64,000 nt of DNA from Nonomuraea solani (GTDB lineage Bacteria; Actinomycetota; Actinomycetes; Streptosporangiales; Streptosporangiaceae), in NCBI RefSeq assembly GCF_900108335.1, contig NZ_FNVT01000003.1, positions 601,563-665,562 of the forward strand. The letters are read 5' to 3'. Shown one piece after another: positions 46,323 to 53,643 of this stretch. Position 1 is the stretch's first letter. The number at the start of each line of letters is the position of its first letter. Below the pieces are notes generated by a model. The model searched no databases. It was given only the letters and a program-made list of their open reading frames with translations, and was not told the origin of the DNA. Position numbers and translations under genes: made by a program.

Positions 46323-47111
46323 CTACCGGCGGGCGCCGGCGCGGAGCTCACGGCCGACGTACATGAGCATTCCGCCGCCCGCCAGGACGGCGAGCCCGAC
46401 GACGGTGGCCGTCCACACGTCCACGCCGGTCTTGGCGAGCTTGGCCCGCCGGGTGGGCGTGGCGGTCGGCGTCTGCTCGACCTTGGCGTCGATCTGCGTC
46501 TCGACGTCCCCGCTGGAGGAGGTGGCCACCGGGGTTGGGGTCACAGACGGAGACGGAGAAGAGGACGAGGAAGAGGACGGGGACGGGGTAGAGCCCCCGC
46601 CTGCTGAGAACGTGAGCGGGATCCTGACGTCCTGGGTCCGGTCCGCGCTGCGGGTGTGGTCGGCCCTGGTGTAGACGACGCACTTGACCCCCGCCGCCGT
46701 GCAGTCCGTCCCGATGTCGTCCTTGGCCTTCACCCCCAGCCGGATGCTGAACCCGCCCTTGCCACCGCCTTCGTCCGTGTACGGCATGGCCAGGTCCTTG
46801 CCGTAGTCGGGCGGGTTGGAGGAGATCCACTTGGAGCTGCCGCTGCTCCCGCTCATGTCGACCCCGCCCACGCACGGAGTGGCGAGCTGTCCGGCGCCCT
46901 TGTCCAGGCAGACGGCCACGTAGATGCCTTTGGCAGCGTCGAACCCGGCCCCGGTGACCGTGATCTCCTCGCCCGCCGGGTCCAGCGCCGCCTCGGACAC
47001 GGTCAGCGTCTGCCCCTGCGGACCGGTCGCCGAAGCCGAGTCGGCCTGTGCGGGCCCGGCGAGGATCACCAGGATTCCCGCCGCGACCAGCAGGCGGGTC
47101 GCAACCACCAC
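46323..47111 (-). CDS. LAKTG-anchored neocarzinostatin-like surface protein
   Basis: A 262-aa surface protein: signal peptide (~1-23), a beta-sandwich domain paralogous to 45258 and 47220 (residues ~27-165: WISSNPPDYG, TRADHTRSADRTQDV), a Ser/Pro/Thr linker, then a sorting signal LAKTG, a hydrophobic helix (WTATVVGLAVLAGGGMLMYV) and a basic tail. LAxTG is the motif used by class E sortases, and one is encoded at 50651. It is the first gene of the left arm; the iron box lies 44 bases before its GTG. Confidence 0.88.
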   Translation of the reverse strand: MVVATRLLVAAGILVILAGPAQADSASATGPQGQTLTVSEAALDPAGEEITVTGAGFDAAKGIYVAVCLDKGAGQLATPCVGGVDMSGSSGSSKWISSNPPDYGKDLAMPYTDEGGGKGGFSIRLGVKAKDDIGTDCTAAGVKCVVYTRADHTRSADRTQDVRIPLTFSAGGGSTPSPSSSSSSSPSPSVTPTPVATSSSGDVETQIDAKVEQTPTATPTRRAKLAKTGVDVWTATVVGLAVLAGGGMLMYVGRELRAGARR

Positions 47112-47154
47112 GTGGACACTCCCTTGTCTTGCGTGTAGATTGATCTCGCCCTTG

Positions 47155-47173
47155 TTAGGTGAGCCTTACCTAA
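47155..47173. promoter_or_regulatory. DtxR/IdeR-type iron box, bidirectional
   Basis: TTAGGTGAGCCTTACCTAA matches the 19-bp DtxR/IdeR consensus (TTAGGTTAGSCTAACCTAA) at 17 of 19 positions and is symmetric except at one base pair. It lies between the divergent genes at 47111 (minus) and 47220 (plus), so iron-loaded IdeR would repress both arms. Confidence 0.88.
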
Positions 47174-47219
47174 GTTCGCCGTGATTGGATCACCTCCGAG
47201 GGAGAAAGTCAAGAATTTG

Positions 47220-47822
47220 ATGACACAACGTCATAAAGTGGCGGCCTCGTGCCTGCTGCTGCCCCTGGCGCTCGCCCTCTCCCCCGCCCCCGCCGCCACC
47301 GGTACGGCGGGCCAGCGGCTGACGGTTTCCCAGGCCGCCGGTCTGTCCCCGGACGGGCAGACGATCACGGTCACCGGCCAGGGCTACGACACCTCCAAGG
47401 GCGTGTACGTCGCCTTCTGCGTCCTGCCCAAGCCGGGCGAACCGCCCACCCCGTGCGGTGGCGGCGCCGACATGTCCGGGGCGTCCGGCGCGTCGAAGTG
47501 GATCTCCTCCAACCCACCCAAGTACGGCCAGGGGCTGGCCCAGCCGTACGGCGACGCCGGATCGTTCACGGCGACCCTCAAGATCAGCCCGGTCATCGGC
47601 GTGGCGGCCGAGGGCTCCCAGGTCTTCGACTGCCGCGAGGTCGCCTGCGGCGTCGTCACCCGGGCCGACCACACCCGCACGGCCGACCGTAGCCAGGACG
47701 TGTTCGTCCGCGTCACGTTCGCGAGCGGCTTCCCCACCGGCGCGGTGGCGGCGGGCGCCGGTGGCGTGCTGGTGCTGGCGGCCGGCGCGGTGGTCGTGGC
47801 GCGGCGCAGGAAACCGGCATGA
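47220..47822 (+). CDS. Secreted neocarzinostatin-like protein with C-terminal helix
   Basis: A 200-aa exported protein. Signal peptide (~1-27: AASCLLLPLALALSPAPA). The beta-sandwich at ~30-165 is paralogous to 45258 and 46323 (GYDTSKGVYVAFCV, SKWISSNPPKYGQGLAQPYG, TRADHTRTADRSQDV), with four cysteines. It ends in a membrane helix and RRRKPA, but has FPTGA rather than a clear LAxTG before the helix. ATG 47220 is assumed; GTG 47181 is further up the leader. It is the first gene after the iron box, coupled to hmuT by a 4-base overlap (ATGA). Confidence 0.82.
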   Translation: MTQRHKVAASCLLLPLALALSPAPAATGTAGQRLTVSQAAGLSPDGQTITVTGQGYDTSKGVYVAFCVLPKPGEPPTPCGGGADMSGASGASKWISSNPPKYGQGLAQPYGDAGSFTATLKISPVIGVAAEGSQVFDCREVACGVVTRADHTRTADRSQDVFVRVTFASGFPTGAVAAGAGGVLVLAAGAVVVARRRKPA

Positions 47823-48838
47823 GAATCCGGCTGGTGACGCTGGCACTCGCGATCATGGGCTGCGCGAGCGTCACGGGCTGCGCGAGCATCACAGGCTGCG
47901 CAAGCGTCACGGGCTGCGCGAGCACGCCGCCCCCGAGCGCACCGAGGGCCCCCGTACAGACGGCCCCGCCGCTGGAGATCCTCCCCGACGTGCCCCGGCC
48001 GGACCTGCCCGTGAAGCTGACCTCGGCGGACGGCAGGAAGATCACCGTCACCGACGTCTCCAGGATCCTGCCCCTCACCGGCGCGATCTCCGAGGTCGTC
48101 TTCACCCTGGGCCTGGGCGGCAACGTCGTCGGCCGGGACATCGCCGCGACGTTCCCGCAGGCCGCGCACCTGCCGCTGGTCACCCGAGCGCACGACGTCT
48201 CCGTCGAGGGTGTGCTGTCGCTGCGCCCGACCGTGATCCTGGCCGACCGTGACACCGGCCCGCCCGAGGCGATGGAGCAACTGCGCGGATCCGGCATTCC
48301 CGTCGTCATCGTCGATCCCGCGTGGAGCCTGCCCGAAGTGACGCCGCGCATCAAGGCGATCGCCAAGGCCCTCGGCGTGCCGGGCGCCGGTGAGCGGCTG
48401 GCCGAGCGTACCGAGGCGCAGGTACGGGCGGCGCGGGCCAAGGCTCCGACCGGCGCGCCCAGGCCACGGGTGGCCTTCCTCTACCTCCGGGGCACCGCCG
48501 GGATCTACCTGATCGGCGGCAAGGGCTCGGGAGCCGATTCCATGATCGAGGCGGCGGGCGGCGTGGACGCGGGCTCCGCGATGGGCCTGACCAAGGCGTT
48601 CACCCCGATCACCACCGAGGCGCTGATCGCCGCCCGGCCCGACGTCATTCTCGTCATGAGCAAGGGCCTGGCCTCCGTCGGCGGCATCGACGGACTGGTC
48701 AAGATCCAGGGCATCGCGCAGACGCCCGCCGGGCGGCACCGTCGCGTCATCGACGTCGAGGACGGCTCTCTGCTCAACTTCGGCCCGCGCACCGCCCGCG
48801 TACTGGAGACGCTCGTCGAACGGCTGTACGCGACATGA
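47819..48838 (+). CDS. hmuT: Heme ABC transporter substrate-binding lipoprotein
   Basis: A 339-aa class III binding protein of the HmuT type, which passes heme to the HmuUV permease. Typical stretches are RILPLTGAISEVVFTLGLGG, VVGRDIAATFPQAAHLPLV and GVLSLRPTVILADRDTGPPE. The lipoprotein signal is unusual: four 18-bp DNA repeats encode successive V/I-T-G-C-A-S units, giving four possible lipobox cysteines. It overlaps its neighbours on both sides (ATGA), so it is tightly coupled to the upstream surface protein and to hmuU. Confidence 0.92.
   Translation: MRIRLVTLALAIMGCASVTGCASITGCASVTGCASTPPPSAPRAPVQTAPPLEILPDVPRPDLPVKLTSADGRKITVTDVSRILPLTGAISEVVFTLGLGGNVVGRDIAATFPQAAHLPLVTRAHDVSVEGVLSLRPTVILADRDTGPPEAMEQLRGSGIPVVIVDPAWSLPEVTPRIKAIAKALGVPGAGERLAERTEAQVRAARAKAPTGAPRPRVAFLYLRGTAGIYLIGGKGSGADSMIEAAGGVDAGSAMGLTKAFTPITTEALIAARPDVILVMSKGLASVGGIDGLVKIQGIAQTPAGRHRRVIDVEDGSLLNFGPRTARVLETLVERLYAT
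47858..47929. repeat. Four 18-bp repeats in the hmuT signal peptide
   Basis: Units begin at 47858, 47876, 47894 and 47912 with the consensus GGCTGCGCGAGCGTCACG. Each codes for one T-G-C-A-S lipobox-like block. Unit number could vary by slippage. Confidence 0.85.
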
Positions 48839-49863
48839 GGACCGGTGCGCTGCTGATCACCGGGCTCGCGGGCGCGCTCGCCGTCATCTTCCTGACCGCC
48901 GGCGCGAGCGGCGCCTACCCGGCGGGGCCGGCCGACGTGCTGGGCTCCGTGCTGAGCCGGGTGGGCCTGTCCGAAGGCGCGCCGCTCGACCCGCTCACCG
49001 AGACTGTCCTGTGGGATGTACGTTTCCCGCGCGTGGTCCTCGGTGTGCTCATCGGCGCCAGCCTCGGCGTGGCCGGGGCGCTGATGCAGGGCGTCTTCCA
49101 CACACCGCTGGCGGAGCCGGGCGTCATCGGCATCTCGTCGGGCGCCGCGCTCGGCGCCGTAACGGCGATCGTGGGCGGGTTCACGCTGCTGGGCACGTGG
49201 TCGGTGAGCGCCGCCGCCTTCGCGGGCGGGTTGGTCTCGGTCGTCGGCGTCTACCTGGTCGCCAGGAACCGGGGCCGCGCGGAGGTGATCACGCTGCTGC
49301 TGACCGGCATCGCGCTCAACGCCTTCACGGGGGCGGCCATCGGGCTGCTGACGTTCTTCTCCGACGACGCCGAGCTGCGCTCGATCACGTTCTGGACGCT
49401 GGGCAGCCTCAGCGGCGCGTCCTGGCAGACGGTGCTCGCCGTCGCGCCGTGCGCCGCCCTGGGGCTGCTGGCGGCGCCCCGGCTGGCCAGGCCGCTCGAC
49501 CTGCTCTCGCTCGGCGAGCGCTCCGCCCGCCATCTGGGGGTGGAGGTGGAGCGGGTACGGCTGGCCTGCATCGTGCTCGTCGCCCTGCTCAGCGCGGCGG
49601 CGGTGGCGGTGGCCGGCATCATCACCTTCGTCGGCCTGGTCGTGCCGCAGCTCGTCCGCATGGCCACCGGGCCGGGACATCGCGTCCTGCTGCCCGCCAG
49701 CGCGCTGGGCGGCGCGGTGCTGCTCACCGGCGGCGACCTGGTGGCCAGGACCGTGGCGGCGCCCGCCGAGGTGCCGCTCGGCGTGCTGACCGCGCTGATC
49801 GGCAGCCCGTTCTTCTTCTGGCTGCTGATGCGTACCCGGGCCAAACAGGGTGGCTGGGCATGA
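48835..49863 (+). CDS. hmuU: Heme ABC transporter permease
   Basis: A 342-aa FecCD/BtuC-type permease with about ten membrane helices. Signatures: DVRFPRVVLGVLIGASLGVA, ALMQGVFHTPLAEPGVIGIS, SGAALGAV, and VGLVVPQLVRMATGPGHR near the C-terminus for the ATPase interface. It overlaps hmuT and hmuV by 4 bases each (ATGA). Confidence 0.94.
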   Translation: MRTGALLITGLAGALAVIFLTAGASGAYPAGPADVLGSVLSRVGLSEGAPLDPLTETVLWDVRFPRVVLGVLIGASLGVAGALMQGVFHTPLAEPGVIGISSGAALGAVTAIVGGFTLLGTWSVSAAAFAGGLVSVVGVYLVARNRGRAEVITLLLTGIALNAFTGAAIGLLTFFSDDAELRSITFWTLGSLSGASWQTVLAVAPCAALGLLAAPRLARPLDLLSLGERSARHLGVEVERVRLACIVLVALLSAAAVAVAGIITFVGLVVPQLVRMATGPGHRVLLPASALGGAVLLTGGDLVARTVAAPAEVPLGVLTALIGSPFFFWLLMRTRAKQGGWA

Positions 49864-50654
49864 CGCCGGAACGGCCCGCGGCGGGCGCGGTCTACGCCGA
49901 GAGCCGGGGCGTGCGCTTCGGGTACGGCCGCGCCGAGGTGCTGCGCGGCGTCGACCTGAGCATCGTGGCCGGTGAGGTGCTCGCCCTCGTCGGGCCGAAC
50001 GGCTCCGGCAAGTCCACGCTGCTGTCGGTCCTGGCGGGGGACGAACGACCGGCGTCGGGAGCCGTACACCTGGACGGGCGGCCCCTGGCCGAGTGGACGG
50101 CACGCGAGCAGGCGCTGCGGCGGGCCGTGCTGCCGCAGCAGCTCACCCTCTCCTTCCCGTTCACGGTCGAGGAGGTGGTGACGATGGGCCGCGCGCCGTG
50201 GGAACGCACCCCGCAGGAGCGATACGACGAGGAGATCGTCGAGGCCGAGCTGGAACGTACGTCGACCCGCGACTTCCGTACCCGCTCCTTCCAGGAGTTG
50301 TCCGGCGGCGAGCGCGCCCGGGTCTCCCTGGCCAGGGTGCTCGCCCAGCGCGCGCCGATGGTGCTGCTCGACGAGCCGACGGCCGCGCTGGACATCCGCC
50401 ACCAGGAGGCCGTGCTGGGCATCGCCCGCGAACGGGCGGCGGCGGGCGACGCCCTGGTGGTCGTCCTGCACGATCTGGCGCTCGCCGCCGCCTACGCCGA
50501 CCGTGTAGCGGTGCTGTCGGAGGGTGTCGTGGCGGCGTGCGGGCCGCCGGGCGAGGTGTTCACGGAGGAGTTGCTCTCCCGCGTCTACCAGCACGCCATC
50601 GAGGTGCTGCCGCATCCCAGGACGGGGGTCCCGCTCGTGGTGGCCAGGCGATGA
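49860..50654 (+). CDS. hmuV: Heme ABC transporter ATPase
   Basis: A 264-aa ABC ATPase of the HmuV family. Walker A is LVGPNGSGKSTLLSVLAG near residue 45, the signature is LSGGERARVSLARVLAQ, Walker B is MVLLDEPTAALD, and the H-loop is VVVLHDLALAAAYADRV. ATG 49860 overlaps the hmuU stop. It drives heme import across the cytoplasmic membrane and overlaps the sortase gene by 4 bases, so the sortase is made with it. Confidence 0.94.
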   Translation: MTPERPAAGAVYAESRGVRFGYGRAEVLRGVDLSIVAGEVLALVGPNGSGKSTLLSVLAGDERPASGAVHLDGRPLAEWTAREQALRRAVLPQQLTLSFPFTVEEVVTMGRAPWERTPQERYDEEIVEAELERTSTRDFRTRSFQELSGGERARVSLARVLAQRAPMVLLDEPTAALDIRHQEAVLGIARERAAAGDALVVVLHDLALAAAYADRVAVLSEGVVAACGPPGEVFTEELLSRVYQHAIEVLPHPRTGVPLVVARR

Positions 50655-51238
50655 GACTGCTGCTGGCCCGCGCGGCGGGGATCTTCGGCGAGCTGGTGCT
50701 GACCTGCGGCGTCGTGCTGACCTTTTTCGCCGCTTATGGCCTCTACGGTACGGACGGCGAGATCGAACAGCAGCAGGCCCACTTGGCGACGGTCTGGACC
50801 GAACCCGTCCAGCCCGTCGCCGTTTCCGCCGGCGAGCCCGAGCCCGAGCCCGAGCCCGTCAGCCGGATGCGCATCCCCCGGCTGAAGAAGAGCTGGGTGG
50901 TCGTGGAGGGCGTCTCACAGAAGGCGCTCAAGCGCGGCCCCGGCCACTACCCGGAGACCGCGCACCCCGGCCAGAAGGGCAACTTCGCCGTCGCCGCGCA
51001 CCGCATCCCGGCCTTCTTCTGGGATCTCGACCTGCTGCGCGACGGCGACTCGATCATGGTCGAGACGCGCAGCGCCGCCTACGTCTACCGCGTCACCGAG
51101 CGGCTCGTGGTGACGCCCGAGGCGGTCGAGGTGCTGGACGCGCGGCCCGGCGAGCGGCTGCTCACGCTCACCACCTGCCACCCCAAAATGGCCAACTACC
51201 AGCGGCTGGTCATCCACGCCGCACTCGAAGAGACCTGA
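50651..51238 (+). CDS. Class E sortase
   Basis: A 195-aa membrane-bound transpeptidase. The N-terminal helix (~8-30: GIFGELVLTCGVVLTFFAAY) is followed by an EPEPEPEP linker and the catalytic barrel. The catalytic His is in NFAVAAHRIP (~120), the nucleophilic Cys in LTLTTCHPKM (~177) and the Arg in NYQRLVIHA. Sequence style (ALKRGPGHYPETAHPGQKGN) is class E, which prefers LAxTG; the LAKTG protein at 46323 is the obvious substrate. It overlaps hmuV by ATGA. Confidence 0.92.
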   Translation: MRLLLARAAGIFGELVLTCGVVLTFFAAYGLYGTDGEIEQQQAHLATVWTEPVQPVAVSAGEPEPEPEPVSRMRIPRLKKSWVVVEGVSQKALKRGPGHYPETAHPGQKGNFAVAAHRIPAFFWDLDLLRDGDSIMVETRSAAYVYRVTERLVVTPEAVEVLDARPGERLLTLTTCHPKMANYQRLVIHAALEET

Positions 51239-51408
51239 TGTACGCCTGGCTCTGGCGCCGCCTGCCCGGCGGACCGGTCACCCGGCTGCTGTGCTGCGCC
51301 GTCCTGCTGACGGCCGTCGCCGCCCTGCTCTGGCACGTGATCTTCCCCTGGGCGGAGACCCTGCTTCCCTTCGACGACAGCGTCGTAGGGCCGACACGAG
51401 AAAGCTGA
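51238..51408 (+). CDS. Small membrane protein after sortase, 56 aa
   Basis: A 56-aa single-helix protein (PVTRLLCCAVLLTAVAALLW, then HVIFPWAETLLPFDDSVVG). Its ATG shares the A with the sortase TGA. Small proteins of this layout (membrane helix, then a WxxxLLPFDD-like end) are common next to class E sortases in actinomycetes. Role unknown; possibly a sortase partner. Confidence 0.75.
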   Translation: MYAWLWRRLPGGPVTRLLCCAVLLTAVAALLWHVIFPWAETLLPFDDSVVGPTRES

Positions 51409-51411
51409 ACC

Positions 51412-53640
51412 ATGCGTGTACTCCGGGGCGCGATCGCCTCGATCCTGGCCGCGGCGGCCTTACTGACCGCCGCTCCGTCGGCGCGCGCCGACACCGTCGC
51501 CATCACCGTCGGCACCCTCGACTGGGGCGTGAAGGAGAGCTTCCGCACCTACATCACCGGCTCCATCGCCCACGGCACCATCACCACCGGCGGCGGGGCG
51601 GCCGACAACGGCGACGGCACCTTCCGTTTCCCGCTGGCCAAGGGCACCTACGACACCGAGCAGCGGACCGTCCTGCTCTCCTACACCGGCCAGGTCCGCT
51701 TCACCGGCCACTCGGGCGCGCTCGACCTCCTGATCGCCAATCCGCAGGTGGCGATCGGGGCGACGGGCAGCACACTGTACGCCGACGTCACCAGTCTGCC
51801 GCTGGACGGGACGAAGCCGGTGTCGTACCCGGTCGTGGACCTCGCCACCCTGACGCTCAACACCCCCGACGGCAGCACCTGGACGGACCTGCCCGCCGCG
51901 CTGACCGCGGCCGGGGTGCCCGCCTTCGCCGACTTCTACGGCGAGGGCGAGGCGCTCGACCCGGTCACCGTCACCTACGACGGCCCCGGCGGCACTCCGG
52001 CGCCGGGCTCGCAGGCCCCCGTCCCCGAAGGCGGGGGCGATCCCGGCGAGCCCGGGGAGGAGTGGACGCCGCCCGGCACGGTCAAGCACACCTCCGAGGC
52101 GCTCTCCCCCGGGCTCGCCGGGATCACGAGTGTGGACGTCGACCAGCGGCGGAACCGCGTGTACGCGGCCGGCGCCGGCAAGGTCACCGCCGTCCCCGGG
52201 GGCACGAGCACCGACATTCCGGGCGCCCAGCACGTACGCGTCGATTCGGCCACCGGCGACGTCTACGTGCTCACCGGCCGCACGTACGGCCAGGAGGGCG
52301 ACCAGAGCACCGTCACCCTGTGGCGCGACGGCGTCGAACTCCTCGCCCTGAACGCCACCTACGCCCAGGCTCTCGCGCTCGACCTCGAACGCGACCGGAT
52401 CTACGTGATCCACTTCGAGGCGGGCGCCAACCTCGGCGACGCCAGGCTCTCCCTGCTCACGCGTGACGGTGACGCCTGGAAGGTCGCCGCCACGGTGAGC
52501 CGGCCGTACGCGTCGTCGGTGGCCGTCGCGCCGGACGGCACCCCGTACACGGGGGCGGGGACCAAGCCCGGCGTCGTCCGCCACGACCCGGCGACGCTGG
52601 CGGGCGCCACGGTCGTCGAGGACGCCCACCAGCTCCTGGCCTTCGCGCCCGACGGCACCCTCTACGCGGGCAGCCTCTTCGGCAACGTCACCAAGATCAC
52701 CCCGTCGGGGGTCGAGACCTTCCGTACGGTGCTCTACCAGACCTCCCTCGCGGTCAACCCGCGGACCGGCGACCTGTACGCGTCCCGCGCCCTCGGCTCG
52801 GACGTGCTGGTCTACCGGGACGGCAAGCTCGTGGAGGAGGGCATACCGGGCGGTGTCGCGCGGTACGGCATCGCCATCGGGCCCGACGACAAGGTGTACG
52901 TACCGGACAACACCCAGGACCGCCTCGCCGTACTGACCCGCAACCAGTCGCCCACGATCGGCCAGAACCCGCGCAGCGTCACGGCCGCCCGGGGTGAGCA
53001 GGTCACCTTCACCGCGTCGGCCACCGGCGCACCGGAGCCGGCGGTCACGTGGCAGGCCAGGCCCTCCGGCGGCGAGTGGGCCGACGTACCGGGCGCGAAC
53101 ACCACCACGCTGACCGTACGCGCCGAGCAGGACAGGACCCAGTACCGCGCGATCTTCACCAACCCGGCGGGGCGCATCGCCACCGCGGCCGCCCTCCTGG
53201 CCCTCGAAGGCGGCGCCGCCGCCTCACAGACCGTCAGCGCGCAGGTGGTCGCGGGCCACCTGACCTTGAGCGTGGCCGGCACCGCGGCCACCCTCACGGC
53301 CGCGAACGCCGGCCAGTCCGCCACCGGATCGCTCAACACCGCCACGGTCACCGACCAGCGCGGGACCGTGGCGGGATGGAGCCTGGTCGGGCAGGTTACG
53401 GACTTCACCTCGGCGGCGGGTGGCGCCATCGCGGCCTCGGCCCTGGGCTGGCGTCCGAGCACGGACGGCGCCGCCGCACCGGGCCCCGGCGCCGCGCTGG
53501 GCCAGGCCACCACGCTATGCTCGGCCGCCACCGGCACCGGGACCGGCGTCTCCGCGTGCGCGGCGGACCTCACCCTGAACGTCCCGGCCGGCACCAGACC
53601 GGGCGCCTACACCGCCACCCTCACCCTGACGCTCTCCTGA
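51412..53640 (+). CDS. htaA: HtaA-propeller-Ig-WxL heme-binding surface protein
   Basis: A 742-aa secreted chimera. Signal peptide ~1-26. HtaA heme-binding domain 28-190 (GTLDWGVKESFRTYITG is the hallmark). Gly/Pro/Glu linker ~195-220. NHL-type propeller ~225-510 (VDVDQRRNRVYAAG, SVAVAPDGTPYTGA, LAVNPRTGDLYAS). Ig-like domain ~512-598 (VTAARGEQVTFTASATGAPE). WxL-like domain ~605-742 (GWSLVGQVTDFTS, Cys703/Cys716, terminal YTATLTLTLS). HtaA proteins of corynebacteria take heme from hemoglobin but are membrane-anchored; here the WxL-like domain seems to replace the anchor. Last gene of the right arm, 3 bases after the small protein. Confidence 0.9.
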   Translation: MRVLRGAIASILAAAALLTAAPSARADTVAITVGTLDWGVKESFRTYITGSIAHGTITTGGGAADNGDGTFRFPLAKGTYDTEQRTVLLSYTGQVRFTGHSGALDLLIANPQVAIGATGSTLYADVTSLPLDGTKPVSYPVVDLATLTLNTPDGSTWTDLPAALTAAGVPAFADFYGEGEALDPVTVTYDGPGGTPAPGSQAPVPEGGGDPGEPGEEWTPPGTVKHTSEALSPGLAGITSVDVDQRRNRVYAAGAGKVTAVPGGTSTDIPGAQHVRVDSATGDVYVLTGRTYGQEGDQSTVTLWRDGVELLALNATYAQALALDLERDRIYVIHFEAGANLGDARLSLLTRDGDAWKVAATVSRPYASSVAVAPDGTPYTGAGTKPGVVRHDPATLAGATVVEDAHQLLAFAPDGTLYAGSLFGNVTKITPSGVETFRTVLYQTSLAVNPRTGDLYASRALGSDVLVYRDGKLVEEGIPGGVARYGIAIGPDDKVYVPDNTQDRLAVLTRNQSPTIGQNPRSVTAARGEQVTFTASATGAPEPAVTWQARPSGGEWADVPGANTTTLTVRAEQDRTQYRAIFTNPAGRIATAAALLALEGGAAASQTVSAQVVAGHLTLSVAGTAATLTAANAGQSATGSLNTATVTDQRGTVAGWSLVGQVTDFTSAAGGAIAASALGWRPSTDGAAAPGPGAALGQATTLCSAATGTGTGVSACAADLTLNVPAGTRPGAYTATLTLTLS

Positions 53641-53643
53641 CGG

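Noticed and set aside
47384..50103. Long minus-strand frames across the hmu operon
   Set aside because: Shadows of hmuT and hmuU, which have full family motifs and coupled starts.
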